Assembly: GCA_965223695.1 (NCBI GenBank)
Contig: CBDCXJ010000051.1
Location: 124,001 to 188,000, forward strand
DNA length: 64,000 nucleotides
Source of the DNA: JAUVPB01 sp965223695
GTDB taxonomy: Bacteria > Actinomycetota > Thermoleophilia > Gaiellales > Gaiellaceae
Direction of reading: 5' to 3'
Shown: positions 32,392 to 40,897 of the stretch, piece by piece
Layout: every line of letters begins with the position of its first letter
Position numbering within the stretch: the stretch's first letter is position 1
The notes under the pieces: generated by a model
Databases searched by the model: none
What the model saw: the letters and a program-made list of their open reading frames with translations, nothing else
What the model was told of the DNA's origin: nothing
Position numbers and translations under genes: made by a program

Positions 32392-33426
32392 ATGAAGTTC
32401 GGTCTCATGTTCGCGTTCCAGCGCCCGCCCGACGCGCCGATCACCTCGGCAGAGCCCTACCAGGACATGCTTCGCTGCCTTCCCAGGGCGGAAGAGCTCG
32501 GATACGAGTCGGTCTTCTGCATCGAGCATCACGTGCAGCCCGACGACCTCTGCCCGTCGCCACTTCTCGCGATGTCGGCGGCCGCGGCCGTGACCGAGCG
32601 CATGCGGATCGGGACGGGGGTATTGCTCGTGCCGATGTATGCGCCCGCCAAGCTGGCCGAGGACGTTGCCGTTCTGGACAACATCTCGGAGGGCCGCTTC
32701 GTGTTTGGCGTTGCGCCGGGCTACGTCAGCGAGGAGTTCGCGCTCCATGGCGTGCCGCGCAACGAGCGCCAGCGTCGCTTTGAGGAGGCGCTCGACCTCA
32801 TGCAGCTCGCGTGGACGGGTGAGCCGTTCACGTTCGAGGGAAAGTTCTACCGCGTCGAGCCCGAGACATTCATCTCACCGAAGCCCGTGCAGGATCCCCA
32901 CCCGCCAATCTGGTATGGCGTCTCAGGACCACAGTCGTTGCGAAACGCCGCGCGCCGAGGCGCCGCCCTGATCACGAGCCCGCGCCACGGCATCGCCGAG
33001 CTCGAGGAGCACCTCTCGATCTACGAGGACGAGGCGGCGCAGGTCGGCTACGAGATCACCGAGCGCCCGATGATGCGTGAGCTATTCATCGCCGAGACAC
33101 AGGAGAAGGCCGAGGAGCTGGCGGCGCCGGCCGTCAACTACCTCTTTCGCGAGCTCTATGGCGCGCGGTCGGCCCAGGGCGAGCGCGAGCTTCGTGACGA
33201 CGAAGGACAGATCGTCGAGGACAAATCAGACGTCGACTTCGCCAAGTTCAAGGGTCGATACATCATCGGCGACCCTGACTACGCGATCGCCGAGCTCGAG
33301 CGCTACCGCGACGCGCTCGGCGTGACCGAGATGATCGGGTGGACCCACCTGCCGGGGATCCAGGGGGACGTTGCGATGCGCTCGGTCGAGCTGTTCGCGC
33401 GGGAAGTCATGCCGGCGTTCGCGTAG
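32392..33426 (+). CDS. LLM-class flavin-dependent oxidoreductase
   Basis: A 344-residue luciferase-like monooxygenase: FGLMFAFQRPPDAPITSAEPYQDML, ESVFCIEHHVQPDDLCPSPLLAMSAAAAVTERMRIGTGV, KLAEDVAVLDNISEGRFVFGVAPGY and PHPPIWYGVSGPQSLRNAARRG. The enzymes use reduced FMN and oxygen on varied substrates. It is the last gene of the cox-type operon on the plus strand (30 nt after the FAD oxidase) and overlaps the convergent DUF429 gene by 20 bases at the 3' end. Confidence 0.9.
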   Translation: MKFGLMFAFQRPPDAPITSAEPYQDMLRCLPRAEELGYESVFCIEHHVQPDDLCPSPLLAMSAAAAVTERMRIGTGVLLVPMYAPAKLAEDVAVLDNISEGRFVFGVAPGYVSEEFALHGVPRNERQRRFEEALDLMQLAWTGEPFTFEGKFYRVEPETFISPKPVQDPHPPIWYGVSGPQSLRNAARRGAALITSPRHGIAELEEHLSIYEDEAAQVGYEITERPMMRELFIAETQEKAEELAAPAVNYLFRELYGARSAQGERELRDDEGQIVEDKSDVDFAKFKGRYIIGDPDYAIAELERYRDALGVTEMIGWTHLPGIQGDVAMRSVELFAREVMPAFA

Positions 33427-34201
33427 CGGGCCCGCCCGCGGGCTTCCAAATCTGTCCCTCGAGATTGCGAACGCGCGGTAGCGCTGCGAGCTCCGCTGCG
33501 TGCTCGCTCATAGTCACGGCTGACACGAGCGCATCGAATGCGTCGTCGCTGTCGATTGCTCGATCAAGGAACCTCCCGGGAACGCGCTCGCCGAACGCGC
33601 GCTCGACGAGGTAGGTGCGGCGAGCGTCACGACTCGACTTGTTCACGCTTCCGCTCAGAAACCGTGGGTAGATCTCGACGACCAGCGGGAGCTCGGACGC
33701 CGTGAACGGCCAGACGCCGAAGCCGGCATCGTGCAGGCGGGCGAGGTGGGGCATACCGCGGATCGACCCTGTACCGACCGCGCCCGCTCCACCGATCTGA
33801 AACACCGACTTCGGCCGGTGTCCACTCGCCCCGGCTCGGTCGGTTCGGCGCCATGGTGAGCGCGATCCGATGTCGGGCCGACGCTTGCCCGGCCGTCCCC
33901 AGAAGGGCGCGTCGCAGGCGCCGAGCCACGCCTCGCCGTCCTCGGCAACGCGCCTCCACAACGCGGGCCCATCGTGCACGCAGAGCTGCTCGCAGAACCA
34001 CTGCGGAAAGGAGAATGCAAAGTCGAGCCCGACAACAAGCTCGCGGCACTGCTCCAGCTGGCCGACGAGGAGCTCGACGACCTCGTCCCGGTCGAGGCCG
34101 GCTACGAGCTCGACGACCGATCCGTTCTCGACATGCGCGCGCCAGATCTTGCGGCGGGCGCCGTGTCGCGCTCCGGACCAGTCGACAGCGATGACGTGCA
34201 T
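33407..34201 (-). CDS. DUF429 family protein
   Basis: A 264-residue DUF429 protein with the RNase H-like N-terminus VIAVDWSGARHGARRKIW (Asp6 in the DWSG motif), VVGLDFAFSFPQWF and a C-terminal DAFDALVSAVTMSEHA that supplies further acidic residues. The fold suggests a nuclease or phosphoryl-transfer enzyme; the function is unknown. It is convergent with the LLM gene and sits 25 nt ahead of pxpA's stop on the same strand. It is not obviously part of the catabolic operon. Confidence 0.75.
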   Translation of the reverse strand: MHVIAVDWSGARHGARRKIWRAHVENGSVVELVAGLDRDEVVELLVGQLEQCRELVVGLDFAFSFPQWFCEQLCVHDGPALWRRVAEDGEAWLGACDAPFWGRPGKRRPDIGSRSPWRRTDRAGASGHRPKSVFQIGGAGAVGTGSIRGMPHLARLHDAGFGVWPFTASELPLVVEIYPRFLSGSVNKSSRDARRTYLVERAFGERVPGRFLDRAIDSDDAFDALVSAVTMSEHAAELAALPRVRNLEGQIWKPAGGPATRTPA

Positions 34202-34226
34202 CGGTAACGCCTAGCGGCGCGCGCGG

Positions 34227-34997
34227 TTAGACGACGGCCGCGGCGCGGGTCCCGAGCGTGCAGCCGGCCCCCTCGACCGCGTCACGGATCGCGCTCGCGA
34301 TCTCGGCCGCGTTCGGGCCGTCGCCGTGCACACAGATGCTCTCGGCCTCGATCGGGATCTCGACGCCGTCATGCGAGACGACATGGCCGTCGTCGAGGAA
34401 GCGGCTCACCATCTCGGCCGCGGCGGCCGGGTCAGTGTGGTGCTTGCTGCGCTGCAGGACGAGATTGGCCTCGTCGTCGTAGCCCAGATCCGGATAGATC
34501 TCACCCACGACATCGAGGCCTTTGGCGGCGGCGGCGCGACAGAAAGCGGCCCGCTCGAGCGGCGCCGGAAAGTAGGAGAGTGGCGAGCCGAGGTCGACCA
34601 GCGCGCTGGCGGCTGCCTCGCCGAGCTCCTCGCTGTCACGAAGCATCGCGTAGAGCGCACCATGCGGCTTCACGTGGTGCAGCGTCATTCCCTTGACGGC
34701 CAGCGAGGCCTGGAGGGCACCGACCTGGTAGACGACGTATCCGTACATGTCCTCGCCGCTGATGCTCATGACGCGGCGGCCGAAGCCGAGCAGATCGGGC
34801 AGCCCGGGGTGAGCGCCGACCGCGACGTCGTTTTCCTTGGCGATCTGCACTGTCTGCAGCATGGTCGTGGGGTCGCTCGCGTGAAAGCCGCAGGCAACGT
34901 TGGCCGACGTGAGGAGTGGAATGAGCACCTCGTCGTTCCCCATCGGCCAGTTGCCGAAGCTCTCGCCGAGGTCGGCGTTGATATCGATCGCGCGCAC
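34227..34997 (-). CDS. pxpA: 5-oxoprolinase subunit A-like protein (LamB/YcsF)
   Basis: A 256-residue LamB/YcsF protein: IDINADLGESFGNWPMGND, NVACGFHASDPTTMLQTV, VGAHPGLPDLLGFGRRVM, VKPHGALYAML and the C-terminal ICVHGDGPNA. PxpA opens 5-oxoproline with ATP together with PxpB and PxpC; neither partner is in the window, but HyuA/HyuB-type oxoprolinase homologues are. The GTG 34997 start is fixed by AAGGAGG 6 nt upstream and gives the canonical N-terminus; earlier starts do not. It is divergent from the small isomerase-like gene. Confidence 0.88.
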   Translation of the reverse strand: MRAIDINADLGESFGNWPMGNDEVLIPLLTSANVACGFHASDPTTMLQTVQIAKENDVAVGAHPGLPDLLGFGRRVMSISGEDMYGYVVYQVGALQASLAVKGMTLHHVKPHGALYAMLRDSEELGEAAASALVDLGSPLSYFPAPLERAAFCRAAAAKGLDVVGEIYPDLGYDDEANLVLQRSKHHTDPAAAAEMVSRFLDDGHVVSHDGVEIPIEAESICVHGDGPNAAEIASAIRDAVEGAGCTLGTRAAAVV

Positions 34998-35132
34998 GCG
35001 GAGCCTCCTTTTCGTCGCTTGGCCGTGCACGGTAGTGGTTTGACAGCCGCTACTGCGGCCGGGAATCCTCTACGGGCCCGCGCGCGCGCCGGCGGGCCGA
35101 CGAGAAGCCATATCGAGAGCGAGAGGTACCCC

Positions 35133-35444
35133 GTGCACTTTCTCCTACATGCAAAGATTAAGAAGCCCCGCGATGTCTCGAACCAGGAGTTCTTCGGCGC
35201 CTGGCAGCGAGAGGCGAGCGCGAGCCGCGACCTCGCTGCACAGGGAGTGCCCATCTTCAAGGTGGCCGGCAAGTACGAGGTCGTCCTGATCATCGAGGTC
35301 GGGTCAGCGACCGAGCTCGACGAGGCCATCCACGCCCTGCCGATCTGGCAGGAGGGCTACCAGGACATGGTCAGGATTGAGGCGACTGCGCTTCGCCCAT
35401 ACACGGAGTGGGCAGACCACCTCGACAAGCTTGCGGCTGGCTAA
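35133..35444 (+). CDS. muconolactone delta-isomerase-like protein
   Basis: A 103-residue ferredoxin-like protein of the muconolactone isomerase family (MHFLLHAKIKKPRDVSNQEFFGAWQREA, GKYEVVLIIEVGSATELDEAIHALPIWQEGY). True muconolactone isomerases are about 95 residues and act in the beta-ketoadipate pathway; no other pathway genes are adjacent, so a different small-molecule role is possible. GTG 35133 is used, with a weak GAGAGG 9 nt upstream. It is convergent with the molybdopterin oxidoreductase. Confidence 0.75.
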   Translation: MHFLLHAKIKKPRDVSNQEFFGAWQREASASRDLAAQGVPIFKVAGKYEVVLIIEVGSATELDEAIHALPIWQEGYQDMVRIEATALRPYTEWADHLDKLAAG

Positions 35445-35484
35445 CCGGCGGCGTCCACGGCGGCCGCAGGCGCGCGCGCGTGAT

Positions 35485-37404
35485 CTACAGCAGCTCGAGA
35501 GACACGAAGTTCGTGTGGAACGTCGAGTTGCCGCCCATGTCGGCGGGCTCGTCGGGCGTGGTCGCGTTCGCGTTCGCGCCCCAGCGCACCATCTCGCTGG
35601 TGACGACTCCGGTCCGCGTGTCGGTCGAGACGCGCGCGACGAGCTCGACCGAGCCGCGCTCGTTCCACGCGCGCACCCAGTCGCCGTCTCGAATATCGCG
35701 CGCATCGGCGTCGTCGGGGTGAACGTCGAGCCACGGGGTCTCGAGCGAAGCGCGCTTGCGCTCGTGGTTGAAGACCTGGCTGCCCTGTAGGTGCTTGCTC
35801 TTTGGCGTCAGGAAGCGGAGCGCGTGCTCTGAGCGCGGCGCGGGTGTCCACGACGGCGTGAACAGCTCGAGCTTGCCACTGGGAGTGGGGAAGACGCCGT
35901 CGTCGAAGCTCGTCCGTGTGGGATCGCCGACCCGGACCGGGCCCTCGCACAACGCGTCGTAGTCGAGCCCGGTTCCGTCGAGGGCGGCGCGAATCACGTC
36001 CTCTTCGGACTCGTGGAAACACGGGTCGTCGAAGCCCATGGCGAGGGCGATGTCGCGCAATGCCTTGAAGTTCGAGCCGGACTCACCGAGCGGCTCGATC
36101 GCCGCGTTGTTTATCTGCGCGTGGTCGTGCCAGTAAGAGCGGTGCAGATCGATCGCCTCGGCATAGGAGCAGGCCGGGAGCACCACATTTGCGCGCTCGG
36201 CCGTGTCGGTGACGAACATGTCGTGCACGACCACGAACAGGTCGTCGCGCGCGAGTCCCTGCTGCACGAGCGTCTGGTTCGGGGAGGTTGCGGCCGGGTT
36301 CGAGTTGAACACGTACAGCGCCCTGATCTCATCACTCTCGGTCAGGTCCCGACCGAGCCTGACCATGTTGTGCATGACGGGCGCGTCGTCTCGGAGCTCG
36401 CCATGCGAGATGTCGGCCCAGCCCCAGTCGAAGTTGGCGTAGAGCACGCCGGCGGCGGCGGTCCCGACCTGTCCGCTCAGCGCACCGAGCATTGCGATCG
36501 TGGCGATCATCTCGCCGCCGTTCGTGTTGCGCTGCAGGCCGACGCCGAGGTGGATCAGGCCAGGGCGGTGGGTGTGGTACAGCGTCGCGAGCTCGCGGAT
36601 CTGCTCGGCGGGCACATCGGTGATTCCCGCGGCCTCGTCGAGAGAGAGCGCCATCACCGCGTCGCGGAGCGCCTCGTACCCCACCGTCCGCTCATCGATG
36701 AACGCGCGGTCGATCCAGTCGTTCTCGATCAGGACCCGCATCAGGCCCATGGCGAGCGCCGAGTCGGTACCGGGCCGCGGCGCGATGTGTAGGTCGGCGG
36801 CCGCGGCCGACTCGGAGCGTCGCGGGTCGATGACGACCGTCGGCTTGACGTCCTTGAGCATCACGTGGCCGTGCACGTTCGTGGCCATCGGGTTCTTGCC
36901 CCAGGCGATGTAGAGCTTCGTCTTGTCGAGGTGCTCCGGCTCGGTGCCGCGGATCTGGCCGAACGTTCGAATCACGGCCTCGACCCCCGCCATCGCACAG
37001 ATCTCCGTCCCAACGCGGGCGGTGCCCATGCGGTTCCAGAGGCGGTCGGCGTAGCGGGTCGCCACCACGCCCATGTGCGCGAGGTAGTTGTACGGGAGGA
37101 TCGAGTGCCCGCCGTGCTCGTTGATGATCTCGTTGAAGCGGCGCGCTATCTGCGCCACCGCCTCGTCCCAGCTCGTCTCGCGAAAAGCATCCCGCTTCGA
37201 CTCGCGCACGAGTGGCGTGAGCAGCCGGTCCGGGTGGTGGACGAGCTCCTCGTAGTGCTGGAAGCGACCGCAGAGCCACCCGTCGGTGATCGGATGCTTC
37301 GGGTCGCCGGCGACCGTGGTGACCCGGCCGTCCTCGACGGTCGTGAGCATCCCGCACGTATCCGGGCAGTCCTTGGGACAGACGGACTTGACGATCGTGG
37401 CCAT
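35485..37404 (-). CDS. molybdopterin oxidoreductase (DMSO-reductase superfamily)
   Basis: A 639-residue Mo-bisMGD enzyme with the N-terminal 4Fe-4S ligands Cys9/13/17/45 (CPKDCPDTC...LC), the helix VGTEICAMAGVEAVIRTFG that carries the molybdenum-ligand region, PTVVIDPRRSESAAAADLHIAPRPGTDSALAMGLM, and a C-terminal molybdopterin dinucleotide domain (VRAWNERGSVELVARVS). No Tat signal, so it acts in the cytosol. It resembles formate dehydrogenase-like or thiosulfate/assimilatory reductase-like enzymes; the substrate is unknown. ATG 37404 is preceded by GAGGATC. It is a second molybdoenzyme unrelated to CoxLMS. Confidence 0.88.
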   Translation of the reverse strand: MATIVKSVCPKDCPDTCGMLTTVEDGRVTTVAGDPKHPITDGWLCGRFQHYEELVHHPDRLLTPLVRESKRDAFRETSWDEAVAQIARRFNEIINEHGGHSILPYNYLAHMGVVATRYADRLWNRMGTARVGTEICAMAGVEAVIRTFGQIRGTEPEHLDKTKLYIAWGKNPMATNVHGHVMLKDVKPTVVIDPRRSESAAAADLHIAPRPGTDSALAMGLMRVLIENDWIDRAFIDERTVGYEALRDAVMALSLDEAAGITDVPAEQIRELATLYHTHRPGLIHLGVGLQRNTNGGEMIATIAMLGALSGQVGTAAAGVLYANFDWGWADISHGELRDDAPVMHNMVRLGRDLTESDEIRALYVFNSNPAATSPNQTLVQQGLARDDLFVVVHDMFVTDTAERANVVLPACSYAEAIDLHRSYWHDHAQINNAAIEPLGESGSNFKALRDIALAMGFDDPCFHESEEDVIRAALDGTGLDYDALCEGPVRVGDPTRTSFDDGVFPTPSGKLELFTPSWTPAPRSEHALRFLTPKSKHLQGSQVFNHERKRASLETPWLDVHPDDADARDIRDGDWVRAWNERGSVELVARVSTDTRTGVVTSEMVRWGANANATTPDEPADMGGNSTFHTNFVSLELL

Positions 37405-37480
37405 GCGATCCTCCTCGGGCCGGTGTTCGCGGGCTACGTACCTGCAGGCTACGCGCCCGCAGCTGCAGGCCGCGCGCCGT

Positions 37481-38356
37481 CTACTGCGTGGCCGCCACGA
37501 CCGCCGCCCCGGCCACGATCAGCAACCCGGCGAGCACGAGCCGTCGCGTCACGGCCTCGACCTCGCGGAGGAAGATCACCGAGAGCACCACCGTCCAGAG
37601 AACGTAGGTGCCGCTGATCGGCCCGACAACGGTGACCTTGCCACGCGCGAACGCCTCGAGCAGCGTCACGTACGAGAGCCCGAAGGCAACACTTGCAACG
37701 AGGAAGGGCGGAACGGCCCGCACGGTCTGCCGCAGCAGCGGCTGTCCGCGACGCGTCAAGAGCAGGTAGACGAGAGCGACGAGGGTGCCGCCCAGCAGCG
37801 TCGTCGCAGCGCCCGATATCGCCGGGATCTCGCGATCGGTCGTGAGCCAGCGCGTGAGATTGTCACGGCCGGCGAAGAGGGTCATGCTCGAGAGAGCCCA
37901 GGCGAGCCCGATCGCGCGGTAGCCCTCGGGCTTGATCGGGTCGTAGGCGAGCACGATCGCGCCGCCGACGACGAGCACCGTCCCGATCGCGAGCGCCGAG
38001 CGAAGTGGCTCGTCGAGAAAGATGACCGCTCCGATCGACGAGGCCAGCGGCAGGCCACCGTAGATCGTCATCGAGCGCGACGCGCCCACGTCACGCAGGG
38101 CAAACAGGAACATCAACTGCGTGATCCCCGGGGCAATCGCGCCGAGCGCGAGGAACGGCCAAATGTCCGACCAGGCGAGATCGTCGAGCTGACCCGCCGC
38201 GGCTGTTGCCAGGAACGCGACAAGAAAGCCGACGAGCAGGTTCTGGAACGCGCCCATCTCGGGGTCGGGGAGTCGATCGAGGCCCCAGCGCATGCCGACT
38301 GCGAGGATCCCGAAGAAGAACCCCGTCGCGAGCGCCAGAAGGATTGCGTCAGCCAC
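37481..38356 (-). CDS. EamA/DMT family transporter
   Basis: A 291-residue ten-helix drug/metabolite transporter with two EamA repeats (ILLALATGFFFGILAVGMRWGLDRL; GLAWALSSMTLFAGRDNLTRWL) and the end-of-repeat motifs LPLASSIGAVIFLDEPL and GTYVLWTVVLSVIFLREVEAVTRRLVLAGLLIVAG. Such carriers export metabolites or amino acids. GTG 38356 is the first start after the preceding hydrolase gene (47 nt). Confidence 0.85.
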   Translation of the reverse strand: MADAILLALATGFFFGILAVGMRWGLDRLPDPEMGAFQNLLVGFLVAFLATAAAGQLDDLAWSDIWPFLALGAIAPGITQLMFLFALRDVGASRSMTIYGGLPLASSIGAVIFLDEPLRSALAIGTVLVVGGAIVLAYDPIKPEGYRAIGLAWALSSMTLFAGRDNLTRWLTTDREIPAISGAATTLLGGTLVALVYLLLTRRGQPLLRQTVRAVPPFLVASVAFGLSYVTLLEAFARGKVTVVGPISGTYVLWTVVLSVIFLREVEAVTRRLVLAGLLIVAGAAVVAATQ

Positions 38357-38403
38357 GCGCGGACATCAATCTCTTTGGGGTTCGAGCGTGTGCCCGCAGT
38401 CGG

Positions 38404-39333
38404 CTAGCCGACCGGGATTGCCTCGCCGAACAGCTCGAGCGCGGCCGCGAAGCACTTCGACTGGTCCGGCTCCTTGTAGACGTCGTATGCGTCACAGTCG
38501 ATCAGCACGAGGCTCTTCGGCTCGCGGGCGAGCTTGTACGCGTCCTGGATGTGCTCGAGCACGTGGATGACGTCTCGCCCTCGTGTCGTGACGATGCGGA
38601 CCGGCCTGGGCGCGATCTGGTGGATGACGCTCGAGGGGTCGAACTCGATCACCTTCTCGACAGACTCGAGTGTGATCTCGGTAGCGCCGACGAGCAGTGG
38701 CTCACCGGCTTGCTCGGCGTAGCCCTCGAAGAACGCGATCGTGCCCTCGTCGATCGGGATGATGCCGTCGTCGCCCGCGCGCGATGTCGGCGAGACGTAC
38801 GAGCTCGGGTTGCCGGCGTAGCGGCGGATGCGATCCTGCTCGAGCCGCACGAGCATGTCATCCCACTGTGCGCTCGTCAGGATCTCTTGCATCCAGCGCC
38901 GGCCGTTTACGACCGGTACCTCGGCCACCACGGCTTTCACGCGCCGATCGACGGCCGCTGTCCAGATCACAACAGCGCCGCCGAAGCTCGCCCCCCAGAT
39001 GCCGACGGCGTCCGCGTCGACGTCGGGGCGCGTCTGCAGGTAGCTCACCGCGTTGCGGAAGTCCTCGACCTGGCAGAGCGGAAAGAGTTGACCGCGTGGC
39101 TCGCCGCCACTCTCGCCGAACGTGCGGTAGTCGATCGACAGCGTCACGTATCCGGCGCGGCTGAAGTACTCGCCGGCCGCGACGAGCGAGTCCTTCAGGA
39201 CGCTGAAGCCATGTCCGACGACGATCGCGGGGCGTCGTGCTCCGTCGCCCAGGTCGCCCGGGACCCAGAGATCGCCCGCGACCTCCGTGCCGTCGCTGAG
39301 GAATGTGACCGGTTCACGAGCTGCGTCGCTCAC
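38404..39333 (-). CDS. alpha/beta hydrolase (dienelactone hydrolase / S15-like)
   Basis: A 309-residue hydrolase with a normal elbow G-A-Ser116-F-G, oxyanion-side motif VVGHGFSVLKDSL, DYRTFGESGG and acid/His region LIDCDAYDVYK. Cap insertions with WMQEILTSAQWDDML are typical of polyketide/fungal-type acyl hydrolases. It acts on esters or activated amides. GTG 39333 has TAAGCT 9 nt upstream, giving it its own probable promoter downstream of the acyl-CoA ligase. It differs from the G-x-H-T-G hydrolases at 21-24 kb. Confidence 0.82.
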   Translation of the reverse strand: MSDAAREPVTFLSDGTEVAGDLWVPGDLGDGARRPAIVVGHGFSVLKDSLVAAGEYFSRAGYVTLSIDYRTFGESGGEPRGQLFPLCQVEDFRNAVSYLQTRPDVDADAVGIWGASFGGAVVIWTAAVDRRVKAVVAEVPVVNGRRWMQEILTSAQWDDMLVRLEQDRIRRYAGNPSSYVSPTSRAGDDGIIPIDEGTIAFFEGYAEQAGEPLLVGATEITLESVEKVIEFDPSSVIHQIAPRPVRIVTTRGRDVIHVLEHIQDAYKLAREPKSLVLIDCDAYDVYKEPDQSKCFAAALELFGEAIPVG

Positions 39334-39361
39334 GGCGGGCTGAGCTTACTCCTCGGGCTCT

Positions 39362-40897
39362 TCATGCCTCGATCCTCTCGTCCCGGTAGCGCTCCTTCAA
39401 CTCCCGGCGCAGCACTTTCCCATAAGCATTCTTCGGCAGGTCGTCGACGATCTCGACGCGCTTGGGCTTCTTGAAGCTCGCCAGCTGCCCCTTACAGAAC
39501 TCGATCAGCTCGGCCTCGGTCGGGCCCGCCCCGGCCGCCGGAACGACGCAGGCGAACACGCTCTCCCCCCAGACCGTGTCCGGAACGCCGAAGACGACCG
39601 CCTCGCGCACGCCCTCGTGCTCGATCAGCGCCTCCTCCACCTCGCGCGGGTAGATGTTCGTCCCACCCGAGATGATCATGTCGTTCTTGCGGTCGAGCAG
39701 ATAGAGGCGACCCTGCTCGTCCATCCGGCCGATGTCGCCCGTGTGGAGCCAGCCGCCGCGCAGCGACTTCGCCGTCGCCTCGGGGTTGTTCCAGTAGCCC
39801 TTCATGACGACGTCTCCGCTCACGGAGACCTCGCCCTCTTCGCCGACCGCGACCTCGTTCGCATCGTCGTCGACGAGTCGGATCTCGACGTCGGTTCGCG
39901 CGATGCCGGTCGAGGCGAGCACCTCCGGGTCGTCGATGTCGTGATCCTCTGCGCGCAGGTAAGAGATCGTCATCGGTGACTCTCCCTGTCCGTAGATCTG
40001 GATGAAGACCTTGCCGAACCGCGCCAGCGCCTCGCGCAGGATGTCGACGTGCATCGGACCGCCCCCGTAGATCACCGAGCGCAGCGAGCTGGTGTCGATG
40101 TTCGCGGGCGCGTCGAGCAGCATCACGATCATCGTCGGTGCCATGAATGCGATCGACGTGACCTTCTCGTCCTCGACCATCTGCAGCATCTCGGCCGCGT
40201 CGAAGCTGGCGTGGTGGTAGATGATGTTGTCGCAGCCGCGTGCCAGCGTCGCGAGCGCGTAGAGGCCGCAGCCATGCGAGAGCGGTGCGGGGTGCAGCAC
40301 GACGTCCTCGGGCTGGAAGCCGTAGACGTCCGAGAGCGTGTTCATCGTCATCGCGATCAGGTTGCGGTGGGTGAGCATCGCGCCCTTGGGGAAGCCGGTC
40401 GTGCCCGAGGTGTAGAAGAGCCACGCGAGGTCGTCGGGCGCGACGTCGGCGAGCGGAGTCGAGGGATCGCCCGAGGCCAGCGCCTCCGAGAACGGCGACC
40501 CTGGCCCCTCTCCGCCGACGTGCCAAAGGTGCTCGACGGGCGCTCCGCCGATTGCCTCGGCGATATCGCTGGCCTTCTCCGAGCCGTAGACCAGGCCGCT
40601 GCACTCGGCGTTTCCGAGGATGTAGGCCAGCTCGCTCGGATGCAGCTTCGCGTTGACCGGAACGGCACAGAGACCCGCCCGGAATGCCGCGAAGATCGTG
40701 ATCAGGTATTCGGGGTTGTTGCGCATGAAGATCGCCAGCCGCTCGCCGGGCTCGAGGCCCGCGCTCGCGAGCGCGCCCGCGAGCCGCGCCACCCGCTCGT
40801 CGAGCTCGCCGTAGCTAAGGCGCTCGTCGCCGAAGCGAAGAGCGACACGATCGCGGTAGGCAACCGCCGCTTTCGAGAGAAACGCTGCGGTGTTCAT
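39362..40897 (-). CDS. acyl-CoA synthetase (AMP-forming)
   Basis: A 511-residue ANL-superfamily ligase. Motifs are LAWLFYTSGTTGFPKGAMLTHRN (P-loop A3), IYGQGESPMTISYL (A5), GGWLHTGDIGRMDEQGRLYLLDRKNDMIISGGTNIYPREVE (A7-A8) and the C-terminal KNAYGKVLRREL with the adenylation lysine. It activates a carboxylic acid as CoA thioester. The ATG overlaps the stop of hyuB, so it is translated in the hyuA-hyuB operon; the acid may be the product of ring opening (inference). Confidence 0.92.
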   Translation of the reverse strand: MNTAAFLSKAAVAYRDRVALRFGDERLSYGELDERVARLAGALASAGLEPGERLAIFMRNNPEYLITIFAAFRAGLCAVPVNAKLHPSELAYILGNAECSGLVYGSEKASDIAEAIGGAPVEHLWHVGGEGPGSPFSEALASGDPSTPLADVAPDDLAWLFYTSGTTGFPKGAMLTHRNLIAMTMNTLSDVYGFQPEDVVLHPAPLSHGCGLYALATLARGCDNIIYHHASFDAAEMLQMVEDEKVTSIAFMAPTMIVMLLDAPANIDTSSLRSVIYGGGPMHVDILREALARFGKVFIQIYGQGESPMTISYLRAEDHDIDDPEVLASTGIARTDVEIRLVDDDANEVAVGEEGEVSVSGDVVMKGYWNNPEATAKSLRGGWLHTGDIGRMDEQGRLYLLDRKNDMIISGGTNIYPREVEEALIEHEGVREAVVFGVPDTVWGESVFACVVPAAGAGPTEAELIEFCKGQLASFKKPKRVEIVDDLPKNAYGKVLRRELKERYRDERIEA